Of a stretch of DNA of 64,000 nt, positions 11,025 to 22,302 are shown piece by piece. Location of the stretch: assembly GCA_963920635.1 (NCBI GenBank), contig OY987298.1:4621691-4685690 (forward strand), given 5' to 3'. The translations under genes were made by a program, and so were the position numbers. The notes under the pieces were generated by a model. It had not been told where the DNA came from. It made no database searches and saw only the letters and a program-made list of their open reading frames with translations. Position 1 is the stretch's first letter. Each line of letters starts with the position of its first letter. The DNA comes from Pseudeuparius sepicola (taxonomy: Eukaryota; Arthropoda; Insecta; Coleoptera; Anthribidae).

Positions 11025-12499
11025 CCCATTAACGCCTGAATTATGTATTTTTTCAAATTTCGATATTTTTTCTTAAATAACTGTAAAAAATGACTCCCTG
11101 AAACGAAAATATTTTATTCCAAAAATATCTGAGTAGTACTTTTTGAAATATAGGCTGTTGCCATATGGTAACGCTAGGAGCTTGTGAAGTCAAAGTGTCT
11201 AATTTTATAAGAAATCAAAAAGGTTTTGGCAGTTATTTGGAAAGCAATGAAACAGTGTAATATCGTCAAGTATATATTATTTTCAATAATATGCAATAGC
11301 AGATTATGCTATCGACAATGGAATGGCTGGAAATAGTCAATACACAAGGCTACATTACACTTCCAGCACATTGTTCTAATTATGGACTTGCATGTACCGC
11401 GCGCGCACCTTCTTTTTTTATGGCCTTCTGTATGCTGAACAAAGTGGTCAATTCTATCAAATCTAATATTATCTGAAATACGGCTATTATTTGAGGACTC
11501 TATTGATCCTGCATGTCTTCCAGCACCTTTAGGACGAACTTGATACGCAAGTTGTTAGTTAGGGTGCACTGTGTTGGACTTCTATTTTCTCGAATTGTCC
11601 CAATGGCGGAATAGCCGCGGAATTGCGAAAAAGAAAATAGTGCTGGATTAGAAAATATACCCCAATAGAAAGTATACCCCAATTGTCTTTTTCCTAGCGG
11701 AAGTTCATCTAACATTATCAGAAGTGGGCTAGCGGCTTTACCAAATAGAACATCATAGTCCGAATTCATTTTAGGACTCTTTCCCTGATAAAAATCAAAG
11801 TTTATTAGGTAGCCATCTTTAGTGTTTATAAACACTAAATCTGGAGCCCATAGGCTCCAGATTTTGTAGCCAAACCTGATTGGCTTGGCCCGAATAAACT
11901 GTTTGCAACTGTGCTTCCCATAATACTTTACCATACTTTCATCGTATGATAGGTTCAATTCTGGAACAAAATTGTGGATACATCGATCTTTTAGCATTTC
12001 AATCATTGGTCTAAGTTTCATCATTGTAAATCATATCTAGTGCTTGAGAAACTGAGAATCCTCTCCTGGAATTGAAAAATAAAATTTACTGAATGTAAGC
12101 GCCTAGCGTTGCCATATGGCAACAGTCATGTTTACGAATATGTAAGTCAGCTAGTTTTTAGTAAAATGTCTTTATATTTTGTCAATGAATACTCTAACGC
12201 ATTCTATACATAAATATAAATCCAAAGTAACTAAAATATGTGACACATAAAAATAAACATACTTACTCGAACCGAGGCTCCATTTTTTTCGATGATTTAT
12301 TTGAATGGTATATTCTAGCACTGCTCACACTCTAACAATCAAATGTAAACTGAATTTGCCAGTACGAATGTATTCCAAACAGTAATACGTCAGTAATAAG
12401 ATTCCTACCGTAAACGAAATAAAATCGCTGACAAGTTAGGACGCGTCGAAAAGATCACCTGTTGGACGTTGCCATATGGTAACGCAAGGCGCTAATGGG
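11025..12499 (-). mobile_element. piggyBac-like element, complete ends, defective
   Basis: Bounded by TTAA on both sides (11021-11024, 12500-12503), the piggyBac target duplication. Inverted termini are CCCATTAACGCC and GGCGCTAATGGG. Subterminal inverted copies of GTTGCCATATGG with AACGC lie at about 11156, 12110 and 12470. Length 1,475 bp, shorter than autonomous elements (usually over 2 kb), so internally deleted. It carries a transposase fragment on the minus strand. Confidence 0.9.
11500..12024 (-). pseudogene. piggyBac transposase fragment (catalytic Asp lost)
   Basis: 174 residues of the central piggyBac transposase catalytic region, which excises and inserts the element at [19 protein letters not shown] holds the first catalytic Asp, PIRFGYKIW and [12 protein letters not shown] follow, then [12 protein letters not shown]. 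Between them the family normally has an FDN block with the second catalytic Asp; here the residues are YWGIFSNP, so that Asp is gone. The N-terminus is missing and the C-terminus (VLEDMQDQ) ends early. Confidence 0.9.
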
Positions 12500-12503
12500 T
12501 TAA

Positions 12504-12840
12504 GATTACCCAACTAGCCAGAAATTTACTTTGACCAAACGAACTTATCTCTATATGAGGTAAAAAATTGGAAAGTGGGGAATGAACTGGAAGTAGCTTT
12601 TAAGTTAAAAATATTTAATATAATTTTATGGGCTTTCGTCAAATTTACCACTGCGAAGTAGTAAAAAGTAGGTAATAATTAGGTAATTTAGTTATACTTC
12701 GACTTAAATCGGACCAATGAAGAACCGGAGTTTTCTCTTTCTATTAATAGGTCGATACTATATACCTATATTCCATAAACGGCTGATGCAATGAATGGTG
12801 TCCGCCTTGGTTGTATAACCTATAACTAAAGGGAAAGTAG
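12504..12840 (+). repeat. Interspersed repeat family E, copy 1
   Basis: About 340 bp also present at 47.5-47.9 kb in the same orientation (shared GGAAAGTG.GGAATGAACTGG, TTTTCTCTTTCTATTAATA, ATAAACGGC.GATGCAAT). No open frame or terminal repeat recognised. The piggyBac element lies immediately to its left. Confidence 0.7.
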
Positions 12841-12860
12841 TTAGTCCTGGAGCCCGTGTA

Positions 12861-13155
12861 CAGGGTGTTCCCGTATATTTTGACCCACCCCTAGAGCCTC
12901 TATTTGTCTAGTTAGAAAAAAATTACTTAAATGAAGGTTGTAGGGTACCAAGGTGTATTGTCCCAAAAATAATGGATTGACAGGAATGCCCTTGCCTAAG
13001 TTGAAATGTTTTCCATGGCAACTTTGATTAAATATAAAGATCGTATTTATCTGCAATTTGGAATATCATGCGAATGCTTAGAGCAAACATATACCTAACA
13101 TATTTATATTGTTCGAATCGAATAGGGATGGGTCAAAATATACGGGAACACCCTG
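12861..13155. mobile_element. CAGGGTG-end MITE (295 bp)
   Basis: Near-perfect ~28-bp inverted ends CAGGGTGTTCCCGTATATTT..., flanked by TA (12859-12860, 13156-13157). Non-coding; presumably moved by a mariner/IS630-type transposase. Confidence 0.9.
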
Positions 13156-13289
13156 TACAAAAATTGCAACGATTTCGGGCAGTTCCTTTATATTTTCATT
13201 CGATTATACCCACATTGTGCAGCAACGTTTGGGGTGTCAGCTGGCTAGGTGGCGGTGGGGGTAGTTGCTAAGGGGTTGCAAACACACGA

Positions 13290-13845
13290 ACAAATCAATT
13301 TTTTTTTTCAAGTTTTCTTTTATTTTTTCTAAAGGACGACAGATATGGCAGACATATTTGGTACAGTTTAGACACATAAATATTGTCTACTTCCATCAAT
13401 GCCGGAGAGACGGGGTCAACCATCATATTTTTCAATAAAAAAATGATACGCCACTGTAAAAATAATATTTTTCTGCCTAAACTAAATTTTCCAATCAATT
13501 CTAAGAAAAAAAATATGCTTGACTTTTTTCGAAAAATGTACTTTTTTGAAAAATTAATTATTTTGTGTATTAATATTTTTAGCAGAAGAAAATCAAAGTA
13601 GGTGTAGGCTTTTGAAATTTGCTCAGTTTTTAATTCTGAATAACTTTCCTTAATAACATTTTGTGATAAAACTGGTGCAAAAATGGGCTTTTTCAAAATT
13701 GCCAATACACATGATTTTTCGAATCTAGAAATCCTTTTTGCAGGTTTCATGGCAAAATGTTGTCAAGGAAAGTTGTTCAGAATTAAAAACTGAGTAGGTG
13801 TGCAAAATTTCAAAAACGTAGACCCACTTTCATTTTATAGATATC
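13290..13845. repeat. AT-rich repeat with ~55-bp hairpin arms
   Basis: Arms at about 13612-13663 and 13755-13815 (CTCAGTTTTTAATTCTGAA and its complement) enclose ~90 bp. A 151-codon minus-strand frame (13295-13750), rich in K, I and F, covers the region. I read it as a chance frame because half of it lies in the hairpin arms. Confidence 0.5.
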
Positions 13846-13847
13846 TA

Positions 13848-15010
13848 TTGTAGTAAAAACAAGTGACTGGGTGCTCGCCTAATATACGGGGGTTATTCTC
13901 GGGCCCATTTTAAGAAAAAAACTTCATATGAACATATGTCGTAAACGTCCCAACTTTTGAAGTTCATTTTTTTAAATTGAATTTTGGCTACATCTCCCGA
14001 AATAATCAAGCTGCTGAACTGAAATTTGGCACTGCTATGTTCTTGGGGATGGAAAATAAGCTGAAAATGTAATTTCGCCGTATCTCACAGAGGGCGCCAC
14101 TTGCGCTGTTTTTTTATCACGCTTTTAAGCGTAACTTTTTTGAGGTTATCTTTTTGGTCCTGCAGGTCCATCATTTTAGTGCATCTTTTCATTCTGCAAG
14201 AAAAAGGTACTCTTGTTTCATAACGATTAAATCAACCGTTTGCTTTGAAATTGCCAAAACGTTCTCCAAAACACCTGTTGACTTCAATATTCGAAACATA
14301 CAATTTTCAACTACCACCTTCAAGTGTTACAGATCAACTGTACCATTTAAACTGAGAAAAAAATCCCTATGAATAATGTACCAAAAATTATCCGCTTTCA
14401 AAATGGAAAGGATTGAATTTGGCAAAATTTAGACACTCTATTTCAAGAAAACCAATGGTGTTTTGACCAATGCCCATTTGGCATTTTTTTTTCATCATTT
14501 TGAATGTACAGTTGATCTGTAACATTTGAAAGCAGTAGGTGAAAATTTTGTGTTTCGAAAGTAGCCAAAAGTATCTCAAAAGTTAGGACGTTTACGACAT
14601 ACGTTCATATGAAGTTTTTTTCTTAAAATGGGCCCAAGAATAACCCCCTTAAGTATTGGCATGTCATTAAGGAACACCCTGTATATTACCAATACTTGCA
14701 TGGGTTACACTGTTCGACGGCTGGCTACTTGTGCAGCGAAATGCGGTGGATAGGCGTGCCATAATTTCACAGATCCTACTTGCATAAATAGTTATAATCG
14801 ATGTATGGCTTTTTAGGGACCTTTTGACAATATTATATGGTGAATTAACCTTTACGTTGTGTTTGACGACAACCTTAAAAAACCTTAAAAGTGAAATAGT
14901 ATGTTGCTTGTAGAATATGTATATTTTTGAAAACTGCGTGACGCTTATGTCCTATATTCTCTTCGTGACGCCACTTAGAGTTTTTATATATGCTGTTTCA
15001 AGTGACTTTA
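13848..15010 (+). repeat. Interspersed repeat family F, copy 1, interrupted by a MITE
   Basis: ATTGTAGTAAAAACAAGTGA...GCCTAATAT, then an insertion, then TTACACTGTTCGACGGCTGG to AGAAATACTATA. The same ~400-bp sequence occurs at 55.9-57.9 kb, where a different element interrupts it at nearly the same place. Confidence 0.75.
13887..14681. mobile_element. TA-flanked MITE in repeat F
   Basis: Inverted arms of ~70 bp share GGGCCCATTTTAAGAAAAAA, CTTCATATGAAC and ACGTTTACGAC-like blocks. TA is at 13885-13886 and 14682-14683. The right end has the full GGAACACCCTG terminus; the left end starts directly at CGGGGGTTATT and seems trimmed. Interior includes GAGGGCGCCACTTGCGC. Confidence 0.75.
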
Positions 15011-15035
15011 GAAATACTATAGGTACAAGATAATA

Positions 15036-16163
15036 TTATTATGTAGCCAGGATTTTGTTTGGGGGGGGGGGGGGTTTAGTTTAAGAAGTAAATAAAACAA
15101 CAAAAATATACTTACATGAAATTTAATATCTATATATTCATCCGAAAAACTACGACATATTTATAAAGTTCTTAACTTTAAATGAAATGGATAAATTAAT
15201 TTCGTTCCTCTGCGCTAAATCTAAAACCATTAAAGAAGAAATCTTCGGCTTTTTCTTTTAAATATATCCACTACTTCATCTGCATGAATTTCTGTTCCAT
15301 AGTGAATGTTCATTAACCATTAAGTCTGTTTTAACTTGTAGTGTTTCGTAAATAGTTTTTCAGTCTCCTTAGGCTCGAGAAAGACCTTTCTGGGGTAGCA
15401 GTGGATACAGGAATGGTAGCCAAGATTTGTAGTAATGTGTAAATATTAGGATAAAGGTTTTTATCGCACATATCTAGGCATTCCAAACTAGATTTCGGGG
15501 TAGGCAGTCTTCTTATCAGCATGCAAGGTAGCTGAAGCTTTGATAGCTAAATCCAAATTTGTTTCTTTATTAGAAACCCCTTGACCTTGACTACACCACT
15601 TTTTCCAGTAGTCCATACCTTTAAGTTTATCACTCTTCCTTTTTTCCCCTCCATTTTTCGACAGTAATAATGATTCACGTATCTATCCTTAACAAGGTCA
15701 TCGAATAACAGCGCACTAAAATTACTCACTTACACGGTACACTTAATTCTCTTCACTATTCGTTCACCACTTTTCACTTTTATTCGCTTCGAGTTCGCAT
15801 GGAACAATACTGCCGTAAGCGCGGTCGCGCGCCGCGGCGCCGCTTATATAGCAGCCCAGTAGCCGTCCAGAAACTTCCACGAACTTCCACAAAATTCCGC
15901 TCATTTCGACCGAGGGGCGTGGCGAATAATCGAGAAACAACGCAAAGTGTCCCTACAATACAAAATAGTTCGGGTGCAACTGCGTCTGCCTCTCGTCAAA
16001 AGATGGCGCTAGGCGCTACTATTACTACATATATTCAAACGTAATAATAATTTAACTCTTCACTCCTCGTATTTTTTCGGTATAATATTAGGTAATATTT
16101 TGCTTATTTCGGGGGGGGGGGGGGGTTTGAACCCCCGAAACCCCCCCCTTGGCTACGCCCGTG
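15036..16163 (-). mobile_element. hAT element with G-tract subtermini, internally deleted
   Basis: Ends read GTAGCCAGG...G-tract and C-tract...TTGGCTACGCCCGTG, the GCGTAGCC-type inverted terminus of many insect hAT elements. Minus-strand transposase pieces lie at 15.2-15.7 kb. A GC-rich segment at 15.8-15.9 kb (CGGTCGCGCGCCGCGGCGCC) is probably the element's own 5' leader. Confidence 0.8.
15250..15729 (-). pseudogene. hAT transposase, C-terminal dimerisation region
   Basis: The minus-strand frame contains LATIPVSTATPERSFSSL, RRLKNYLRNTTS, a stop, then NRLNG. This is the hAT C-terminal dimerisation block near the last catalytic Glu region. An upstream in-frame piece (15547-15729) is joined after one stop. 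An alternative frame there reads KWCSQGQGVSNKETNLDLAI, so at least one frameshift is present. The RNase H-like core is deleted. Confidence 0.85.
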
Positions 16164-16530
16164 TCCAATTGTCTTCTCCTCGCACGAAAAGCGAATGTTG
16201 CGAGATTCTATGTCGCCGCCCTACCCACGGGTCGATATCCATCGTTAAAGGGAGGCGCTAAACGCCATTGACGTTTTTATGACGTCCTTCCTTTTACCGG
16301 GAGATAACGTCTCAACTTATTCCCCACCCTTGTGTCCCAACGGAAGGTATACAGTATCTTAAACTCATTAACTCCTGCGACAAGGTGGGGCCGGGATGTC
16401 CCCTTTCGTTTTCTCCGTGCTGGCAGAAATGGATGCCCAGTGACGCACGTTCTCACAGAATCATAATCGATGGATAAGGCGTTCCAAGAAGTTTCTAAAA
16501 ATAGATTGGATTGGGACAGTTATTACAGGG
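16164..16530. other. GC-rich patch
   Basis: Unique-looking, CpG-containing sequence between repeats; no reading frame recognised. Confidence 0.3.
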
Positions 16531-16532
16531 GT

Positions 16533-17191
16533 GCAAACCTCATACAAAAAATTATGTAGACAGTCCTTCGTTAATGAATCAACTTTTTTGTTTTTAATTA
16601 AAAAAAATGTAAATATGAATTACATACAATAATATACAGGGTTTCCGAACGAAAACTTGACCCCCCCCAAAATTAGAAAACCGAAAAATATTTGAAAATT
16701 CGCCGAGACCCGTCGTTTTTGTTTTTTGGAAAAGCTTTTTTGACAGTCACCCCTAGCAACCCCAACTTTAAAATTTCAAATGGAACTACCCCCCTTATGA
16801 TGCATCATTTTAAAGCCCTTTTTATTGCGAATACAGTGATGTGTCGTTTTTAGAATTCTGTTGAGATTTGACAGAATTATTGGCTAAAAACGGAAAGTTG
16901 ACAATCCACTGTACGCGTAGTAATTTCTACACAAATGCCCGCCACTAAACAGTTTTTTATCTACTATACAGGACCAAATTGCCTGTTTTTATTGAGGTGT
17001 CGATCAGTTTGCAAAAAAGTCACAAATGAAAAAGCTGAAGCAAAACAAAAAAGTTCATACGAATTCAAACCTTATATCTTTTTCAAACCTCATACAAAAA
17101 AATAATGTATAGACAGTCCTTTGTTAACGAATTAACTTTTTTGTTTTTAATTTTTAAAAAATGTATATATTAAATACATACAACAATATAG
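16533..17191. repeat. Direct duplication (~105 bp) around a 450-bp segment
   Basis: CAAACCTCATACAAAAAA...ACAATATA occurs at 16533-16636 and 17085-17191. The first copy is followed directly by a MITE-like terminus CAGGGTTTCCGAACG (16637) with no partner seen. The second runs into a decayed mariner transposase. Suggests a duplication of the 3' flank of that element. Confidence 0.6.
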
Positions 17192-17199
17192 TGAAAATT

Positions 17200-17900
17200 C
17201 AGCAAAGCCAATACTGCCGTGTAAAATTTCCATAAGTTATATTTTATTTTTGCTTCCATTTTGTGCAGCACAGAGATTGTACCTTCTTAATAAACTTCTC
17301 TTGTAGTTAACCCCGATATATCTGTCCCGTTCATCTCTCTGATTTCCTGAAATATTTTTTCTTTAACTTGGAATATTATTTAAACTCTCCGTATATATCC
17401 GGTCCTTCAAACTGACCCACAGAAAGAAATCGAGTGGGGTCAAATCTGGGCCTCTGGCAGGTCGTAAAGTAGTTCCAATCCACTCTATACAAAAGTGTCA
17501 TCTAAATGTCTCTTGACAGCATTTGACTTATGTGCTGGAGCACCGTCTTGTTGCGAAACAACATTCGGCTCATTAACTTCATTCAATAGATCAGAAATTT
17601 ATCCTCTTAAGAGCTGTATATAGGTATATTAGACCAGTTAAACCACCTTCAAAAAATACCAGACCAATAATGGGATTCCGAAAAATACCACACCAAACAT
17701 TTATTGAAGTTCCACCTTGGCGTTTAATTGAAGTAAACTCGTGTATTTTCTGATGACCAATAGACTATTGCACTATTGGCAATAGTGAGTGTTTCTTCTA
17801 TTAAAAACGCCACATGTTGTAAAAGTTGCTTTATCAGTCCACGATATAGAATCTGTAATAGTAATAACTCTAGGAGTAGTAATAGAATAGTAATGTCTAG
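17200..17900 (-). pseudogene. Mariner/IS630-type transposase C-terminal half (decayed)
   Basis: Minus-strand frames contain VSQQDGAPAHKSNAVKRHLDD (second catalytic Asp block), then GPDLTPLDFFLW (third block) and LKDRIYTE, then an EIRG stretch toward the end. Stops and frameshifts are frequent. Same broad class as the remnant at 2-250, and a plausible relative of the enzyme that mobilised the TA-flanked MITEs here. Confidence 0.8.
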
Positions 17901-18580
17901 TAGTTAATTAATAGTAGTATAATAATAACTACTGACTTCCATGATATTTGCAAATATCTCGATGCATCTTTAATAGAATGTGTCGGATTTTCCATGACAT
18001 ATTATAATAAGACTGCTTCCTGCGTATTCTTAGTTAAAACATGTCGTGGTTTATTTTTTTTTATTATTTTTTAAACTTCCAGTAATTATTCTCACTTTGG
18101 TATAAATATATTTGAAATAAGTGTGATGAGGTATAGTTCAACGCAAGAAAGAAAACGTTTCTAAAGAATGCGGGCAGCGTTGCAAGATTTCCTATACGAG
18201 TAGTCGTCATTTATTAGCGAATACAAGTTTTAGCATATTGAAGCCGAATTTATGAACTTTGTAATACCACGCGACCACTTATACTCATTTTTGTTTATCA
18301 TTTATTTTTAACGCGATGTGATAAAACACCTATTATATTTTTTTCAACATCGTCGCGTCTATACCATCGCCTTTGAAATACGGCAACAAAGCACTTCTGT
18401 CAGCGAGCCGCAGACAAAATCAGTTAACCAACGCTTTTTGTGCCTCATTCTATAGTACGTAAAGTTAACTGCGTATTTGGGCTACCACACAGCGCTCCCT
18501 TTTTCTGTCGCCGGCAAGCTTGACCGCCGGCGCAGAGAGCTCGGTGCCATTTCGTACGTTCGGGAGTTAACGTGCGCAAA
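17901..18580. other. Unassigned; simple AT repeats then CpG patch
   Basis: 17890-17950 is TAGTAATA-rich low complexity. 18390-18580 becomes CpG-rich (GTCGCCGGCAAGCTTGACCG) just upstream of a short transposase-like start, so it may be that element's leader. Confidence 0.35.
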
Positions 18581-18679
18581 ATGAGTAAACAGGGAAGAAC
18601 GTTGCATTCTCAAGCACGAGAAATAATTGCCAATGTTAAAGGGTTTGCCTTCCTCCATAGCCTAAGGCATCACCGTTAA
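18581..18679 (+). pseudogene. Possible IS630/mariner-type transposase N-terminus, 19 codons then broken
   Basis: ATG then SKQGRTLHSQAREIIANV resembles the start of IS630/mariner-type transposases from insects. After about 20 codons it runs into unrelated sequence and stops at 18679. The element end may be ATAACCCCGTACAG near 18980. Family assignment rests on a short stretch. Confidence 0.4.
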
Positions 18680-19020
18680 AAATAATATTAACTATAAATT
18701 AAATAGGTAACGATTATATGAAAATTAAGTCAGTGAGTTACACAAAATTGAGCTACGGCCCTGAACTGTGACTAATTCTATAATATTTACGAGTTCTTCC
18801 CCCTTGCGTCGCACGCATTCTGCCGTAAGGAGGACCATAGGACTCTCCCTGGGTACATAATATGCGTATTCATGCCTTGCACACATTCATTTGTCGCAAG
18901 AAAATTTTATGCAATTTTTATATTTACATTTTTTCCAAAATTAAAAGCGGGGGGTAGAATGTTCTATGAATAACCCCGTACAGTACGAAATTAGAACTTT
19001 ATTTATGATGGTGCTACAAT

Positions 19021-19708
19021 CAGTGGCGGATCTACGGGGGGGGGGCTAAAGGGGCTATAGCCCCCCCTTGACCTAATACCGTAAGGTAGGCACTTAAAAA
19101 ATATGGCTGGCAATTAGAGATGGGGGGTGGCACTGCGTTTTCTTGGAAAGGTACAACCTGTTCCAGTTCCAATATTATTAACTTCTACGACTTCTAGTCT
19201 TCTAAGGCCGTGGTCCGAATCGCGCTGTCAGTGCTTACAGCGCTCAGATCGTTTACAACAGGTACGATTTGATTCACTCGCTGACAACTCGTTTCGGACC
19301 GGTTGTAAATGCGCTGACAGGAACATGCCATTTTGAGGTTATGTGGGCGTGAAGGTCGCAAAGTAACTATTATTATTGAATATTAAATCATTGATAGATA
19401 TTGCTTCCGTTTCTAAAGAGGGTACGCTAAATAGTTTTAATAGTACAAATTTAAAAATTTGGTGAACGCAATGGGATTGGGACAGGGCCCGGCACAGAAC
19501 ACGGGTCCAGTCACCGCCTTCACCGATCGACAGTTCACGTTCACAGTTGTTCTATTCGCGGAACGGAACTGAACGAAACTAAGAAAATTAATGTATTAAT
19601 AGTATTGTATTTTAATGAATAAAATGAATAAATAATGTGTTTCTTATTTTATTACAAAATTTCGGAAATAGAAGCCCCTCCCTTGACTCCAGCCTAGATC
19701 CGCCACTA
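19021..19708. mobile_element. hAT MITE (CAGTGGCGGATC ends)
   Basis: Ends CAGTGGCGGATCTA and TAGATCCGCCACTA are inverted (one terminal change). Flanks GCTACAAT (19013-19020) and GCTACAAC (19709-19716) are an 8-bp target duplication with one change, as hAT elements make. 688 bp, G/C tracts just inside the ends, no transposase. Confidence 0.9.
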
Positions 19709-19739
19709 GCTACAACTGGTTAGTATTCGTTAAGCACAC

Positions 19740-20110
19740 GAGGGCGACGGAGTAATGGGAATAACTGTGCCGATAAAAAAATAAAAAAATCCAAAAATTT
19801 TATTTCTTTTTATCTCAGCGTGTCCCCTGGCCTTTCGACTAACCCCGAAACACCGCCGAGGCGGCTCCGCAAATTAGGTGATCGAATTATCCCCGTTCAG
19901 CCCCCGTACGTCCATAGGGCGCGAAGGGACAACGGAAAGGACGGCGATCAATCAAAGGGCCATCCCCCCGTGGCGGATCCTTTTTTGCGTCCGCGGGGGG
20001 AAGAAGGGGGAAGTTCAGGACAGGTAAAAAGGAGACCTCAGGGAGTTGGGACGGTTGAGAGACCATTTCTAATAAATGAAACAGTGGCGATGGAAACCAG
20101 GTTTTAGACG
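19740..20110. other. CpG-rich patch
   Basis: GC-rich (CCGCCGAGGCGGCTCCGC; CGTGGCGGATCC; GCGTCCGCGGGGGG). The open frame of 95 codons starts at GTG and is Pro/Arg-rich, as expected from composition. No protein recognised. Confidence 0.35.
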
Positions 20111-21867
20111 TCGATGAATAGGGTACTTGACAATATTTTTAATTGCTCTAAAATTGTACTCTGTTTACAGTAGATGCACCAACATAACACGTAATAAATG
20201 AAACAACGGCTTTTAACCCTTATTTTTTTTATGATAATTAAAGACAAAGTTGCACAATTTTGTTCAGGCTGAAATCTACAGTTTCGTCGTTCTATTGTCC
20301 AGAGCGCCAAACGTGGCAACTCTGTGCTTTTCAGGAGAAACGGAACTGTAACGTTGCCGGTGCCCGTTTGCAATCATTCGTGGAACAAAGGCAAATTGCA
20401 GTTTTCTATTCAAGTATCTCCAGCTTGCCTATGAATATCTGTTACTTAATTTATTGAAACCTTTGAGCTTTAACTATCGCAATTGCACACACAAATTTTG
20501 TCACATAAAGACTTTTTATTACGAATATGTTCCGTATATTGACTCCTCTATATCAAAATGGTGTCTGTTTATGCTGCACACGCTGGAAACTATGACCTTT
20601 ATCTCTGCCACGTAACATGCACTTTAGTTAAATTATCTGTATACGGAACATACTATAAATATTCAGGTACCAATAATGGGGGAAATATTCGCGTATTTGG
20701 CAACGTTACCCGCCCTCCTAGGCATCTAACCATATTCATATATCCACATGTCATCTAACACGTATGGTTTTCTGATCGGCAGATGACATCCCGTGATGCC
20801 AACTGTCATTTCGTATCTCGCTAAATCAAAATATTAGTAGATAATATCTGCGCCATTTGTTATAGTTTGTTATTACTATTATATATTGTTTGCGGACCTA
20901 GTTATCGTGTTGTTAGATGTGTAAGGTAAGGTATCGTATCATGGACATGGACCCTGAAAGGACAATCCGTAATTTGCCGAAATTGAATGCTGTTGCTGTT
21001 AGCGTCTGCCGAAATCCATGGGATAAAACTGCAAAAGTTTGTACCTACGTTGTAGTAAGAATACAGTATTAGGAGTTATTAATAAAGAGCCAACCTCGGC
21101 CTAGGGACCATCTTGAAGGCGCGTTTATGAAGACGCCATAGCGCTTAGAAGTACCTACTGAGCCCGAATTCCAGACTTTAGGCCAAACCTAGCCAAAAAA
21201 TTTTACAAAAAAACGATTGAATAAGTATTTAAGAAAAAAACCCTTCTTAACTAAAATCGTCAATGGAGGAAGGAATCAATCAACGCTAAAAGTGGTTTCA
21301 CGGGGCGTTTGAGGTTAGAATTTTGAAATTTCAACTTTCCTTGCAACTTTCACTGCCGAATAAGGTTATGTCTCGGAACACTTCAGTGGTATCGCTATGT
21401 TGCCAAATTGCCGTTATAAAACACTTGTGACGTCATAACTGCTTTCCCGCCAAATTTCAAAGAAAGTCTAATGACTTGCTAATTACGTAAATATATATTT
21501 TTTAAATAATCGTAGGGTCTTAGGCAAGTGTCCAGGAATTGTTTTATCAAGTTTGTAAAATTTTGTCCAGTACCCTATTGTAACGTCAAGATTATCTTCT
21601 CTTGCCTAGAGGCAAGTAGGATTAAAGGGTATTTTTTACTGCTTTCTTTTATTTGCTGCTCAGGCTTAAGATAAAAGGAGAGCTGGGTTATTCGTCACTT
21701 GTGTATATATTTATATAATGAATATGACAAGTTTAGTTTATAGGAAAGGGTAGGACATTCCAGGACTTGGAAGGGAAGGGGGGGGGGTGAGAGAGTCAAA
21801 GGGGGGAAAGGCCGCAATTTAAGTCGGTAGCATTTACACGTGAATTGGCGATTTAATACCTAACTCC
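20111..21867. other. Unassigned
   Basis: Includes a 12-bp inverted repeat ATGTTCCGTATA/TATACGGAACAT (about 20527 and 20640) and a 43-codon ATG frame at 20941-21072 (MDMDPERTIRNLPKLNAVAV...) that resembles no family I know. No other signal. Confidence 0.3.
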
Positions 21868-22302
21868 CTAAATAGATAACGCTTCCAGCCATAGGCGCCT
21901 GCACAGACGTTTTTGGCGTGTACTTTGTTTATGGTGTATATTTATGTTGTTTTGGCTGTTTTCGGTTATTTCTTTATTGTAATGTTTGTGCAATGAAATA
22001 ACGGAACTTTGTGGAGTATGTTGGTGCATCGGATTTTTGTTTTGTGTTTGTGGTTTTACTTTATTTTCGGTTTTCAATACCCGTGTTGTCCCTTTTGATA
22101 ACGCCATTGGCATCAAGCTGAAGGCCAGCTGGTGACAGATGTTGCCGGTGCAAAGGGACGGCCTTTGGTTTTGTTTAAGAGTGGGGGAATGTCCTAACCT
22201 TCCTATAAAGTAACCTTGGAATATGAGGTTATTTATTTTTTTAAGGGCGCCACCTGATTTGTAAGTAAACAATAACTCATGATAGGATCTAAAGATTGAC
22301 AT
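21868..22302 (-). CDS. Unrecognised 144-codon open frame
   Basis: ATG-started, uninterrupted for 144 codons; the C-terminal half is rich in N, Q, H, K, T. No domain, signal peptide or membrane segment stands out. The composition follows TG-rich DNA on the opposite strand, so a chance frame is likelier than a gene. No splice context or neighbour supports it. Confidence 0.12.
   Translation of the reverse strand: MSIFRSYHELLFTYKSGGALKKINNLIFQGYFIGRLGHSPTLKQNQRPSLCTGNICHQLAFSLMPMALSKGTTRVLKTENKVKPQTQNKNPMHQHTPQSSVISLHKHYNKEITENSQNNINIHHKQSTRQKRLCRRLWLEALSI

Noticed and set aside
13295..13750. 151-codon minus-strand open frame
   Set aside because: Low-complexity K/I/F composition, half of it inside inverted-repeat arms, no family resemblance.
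19820..20107. 95-codon Pro/Arg-rich frame
   Set aside because: Starts at GTG, and its composition follows the GC-rich DNA; no domain.
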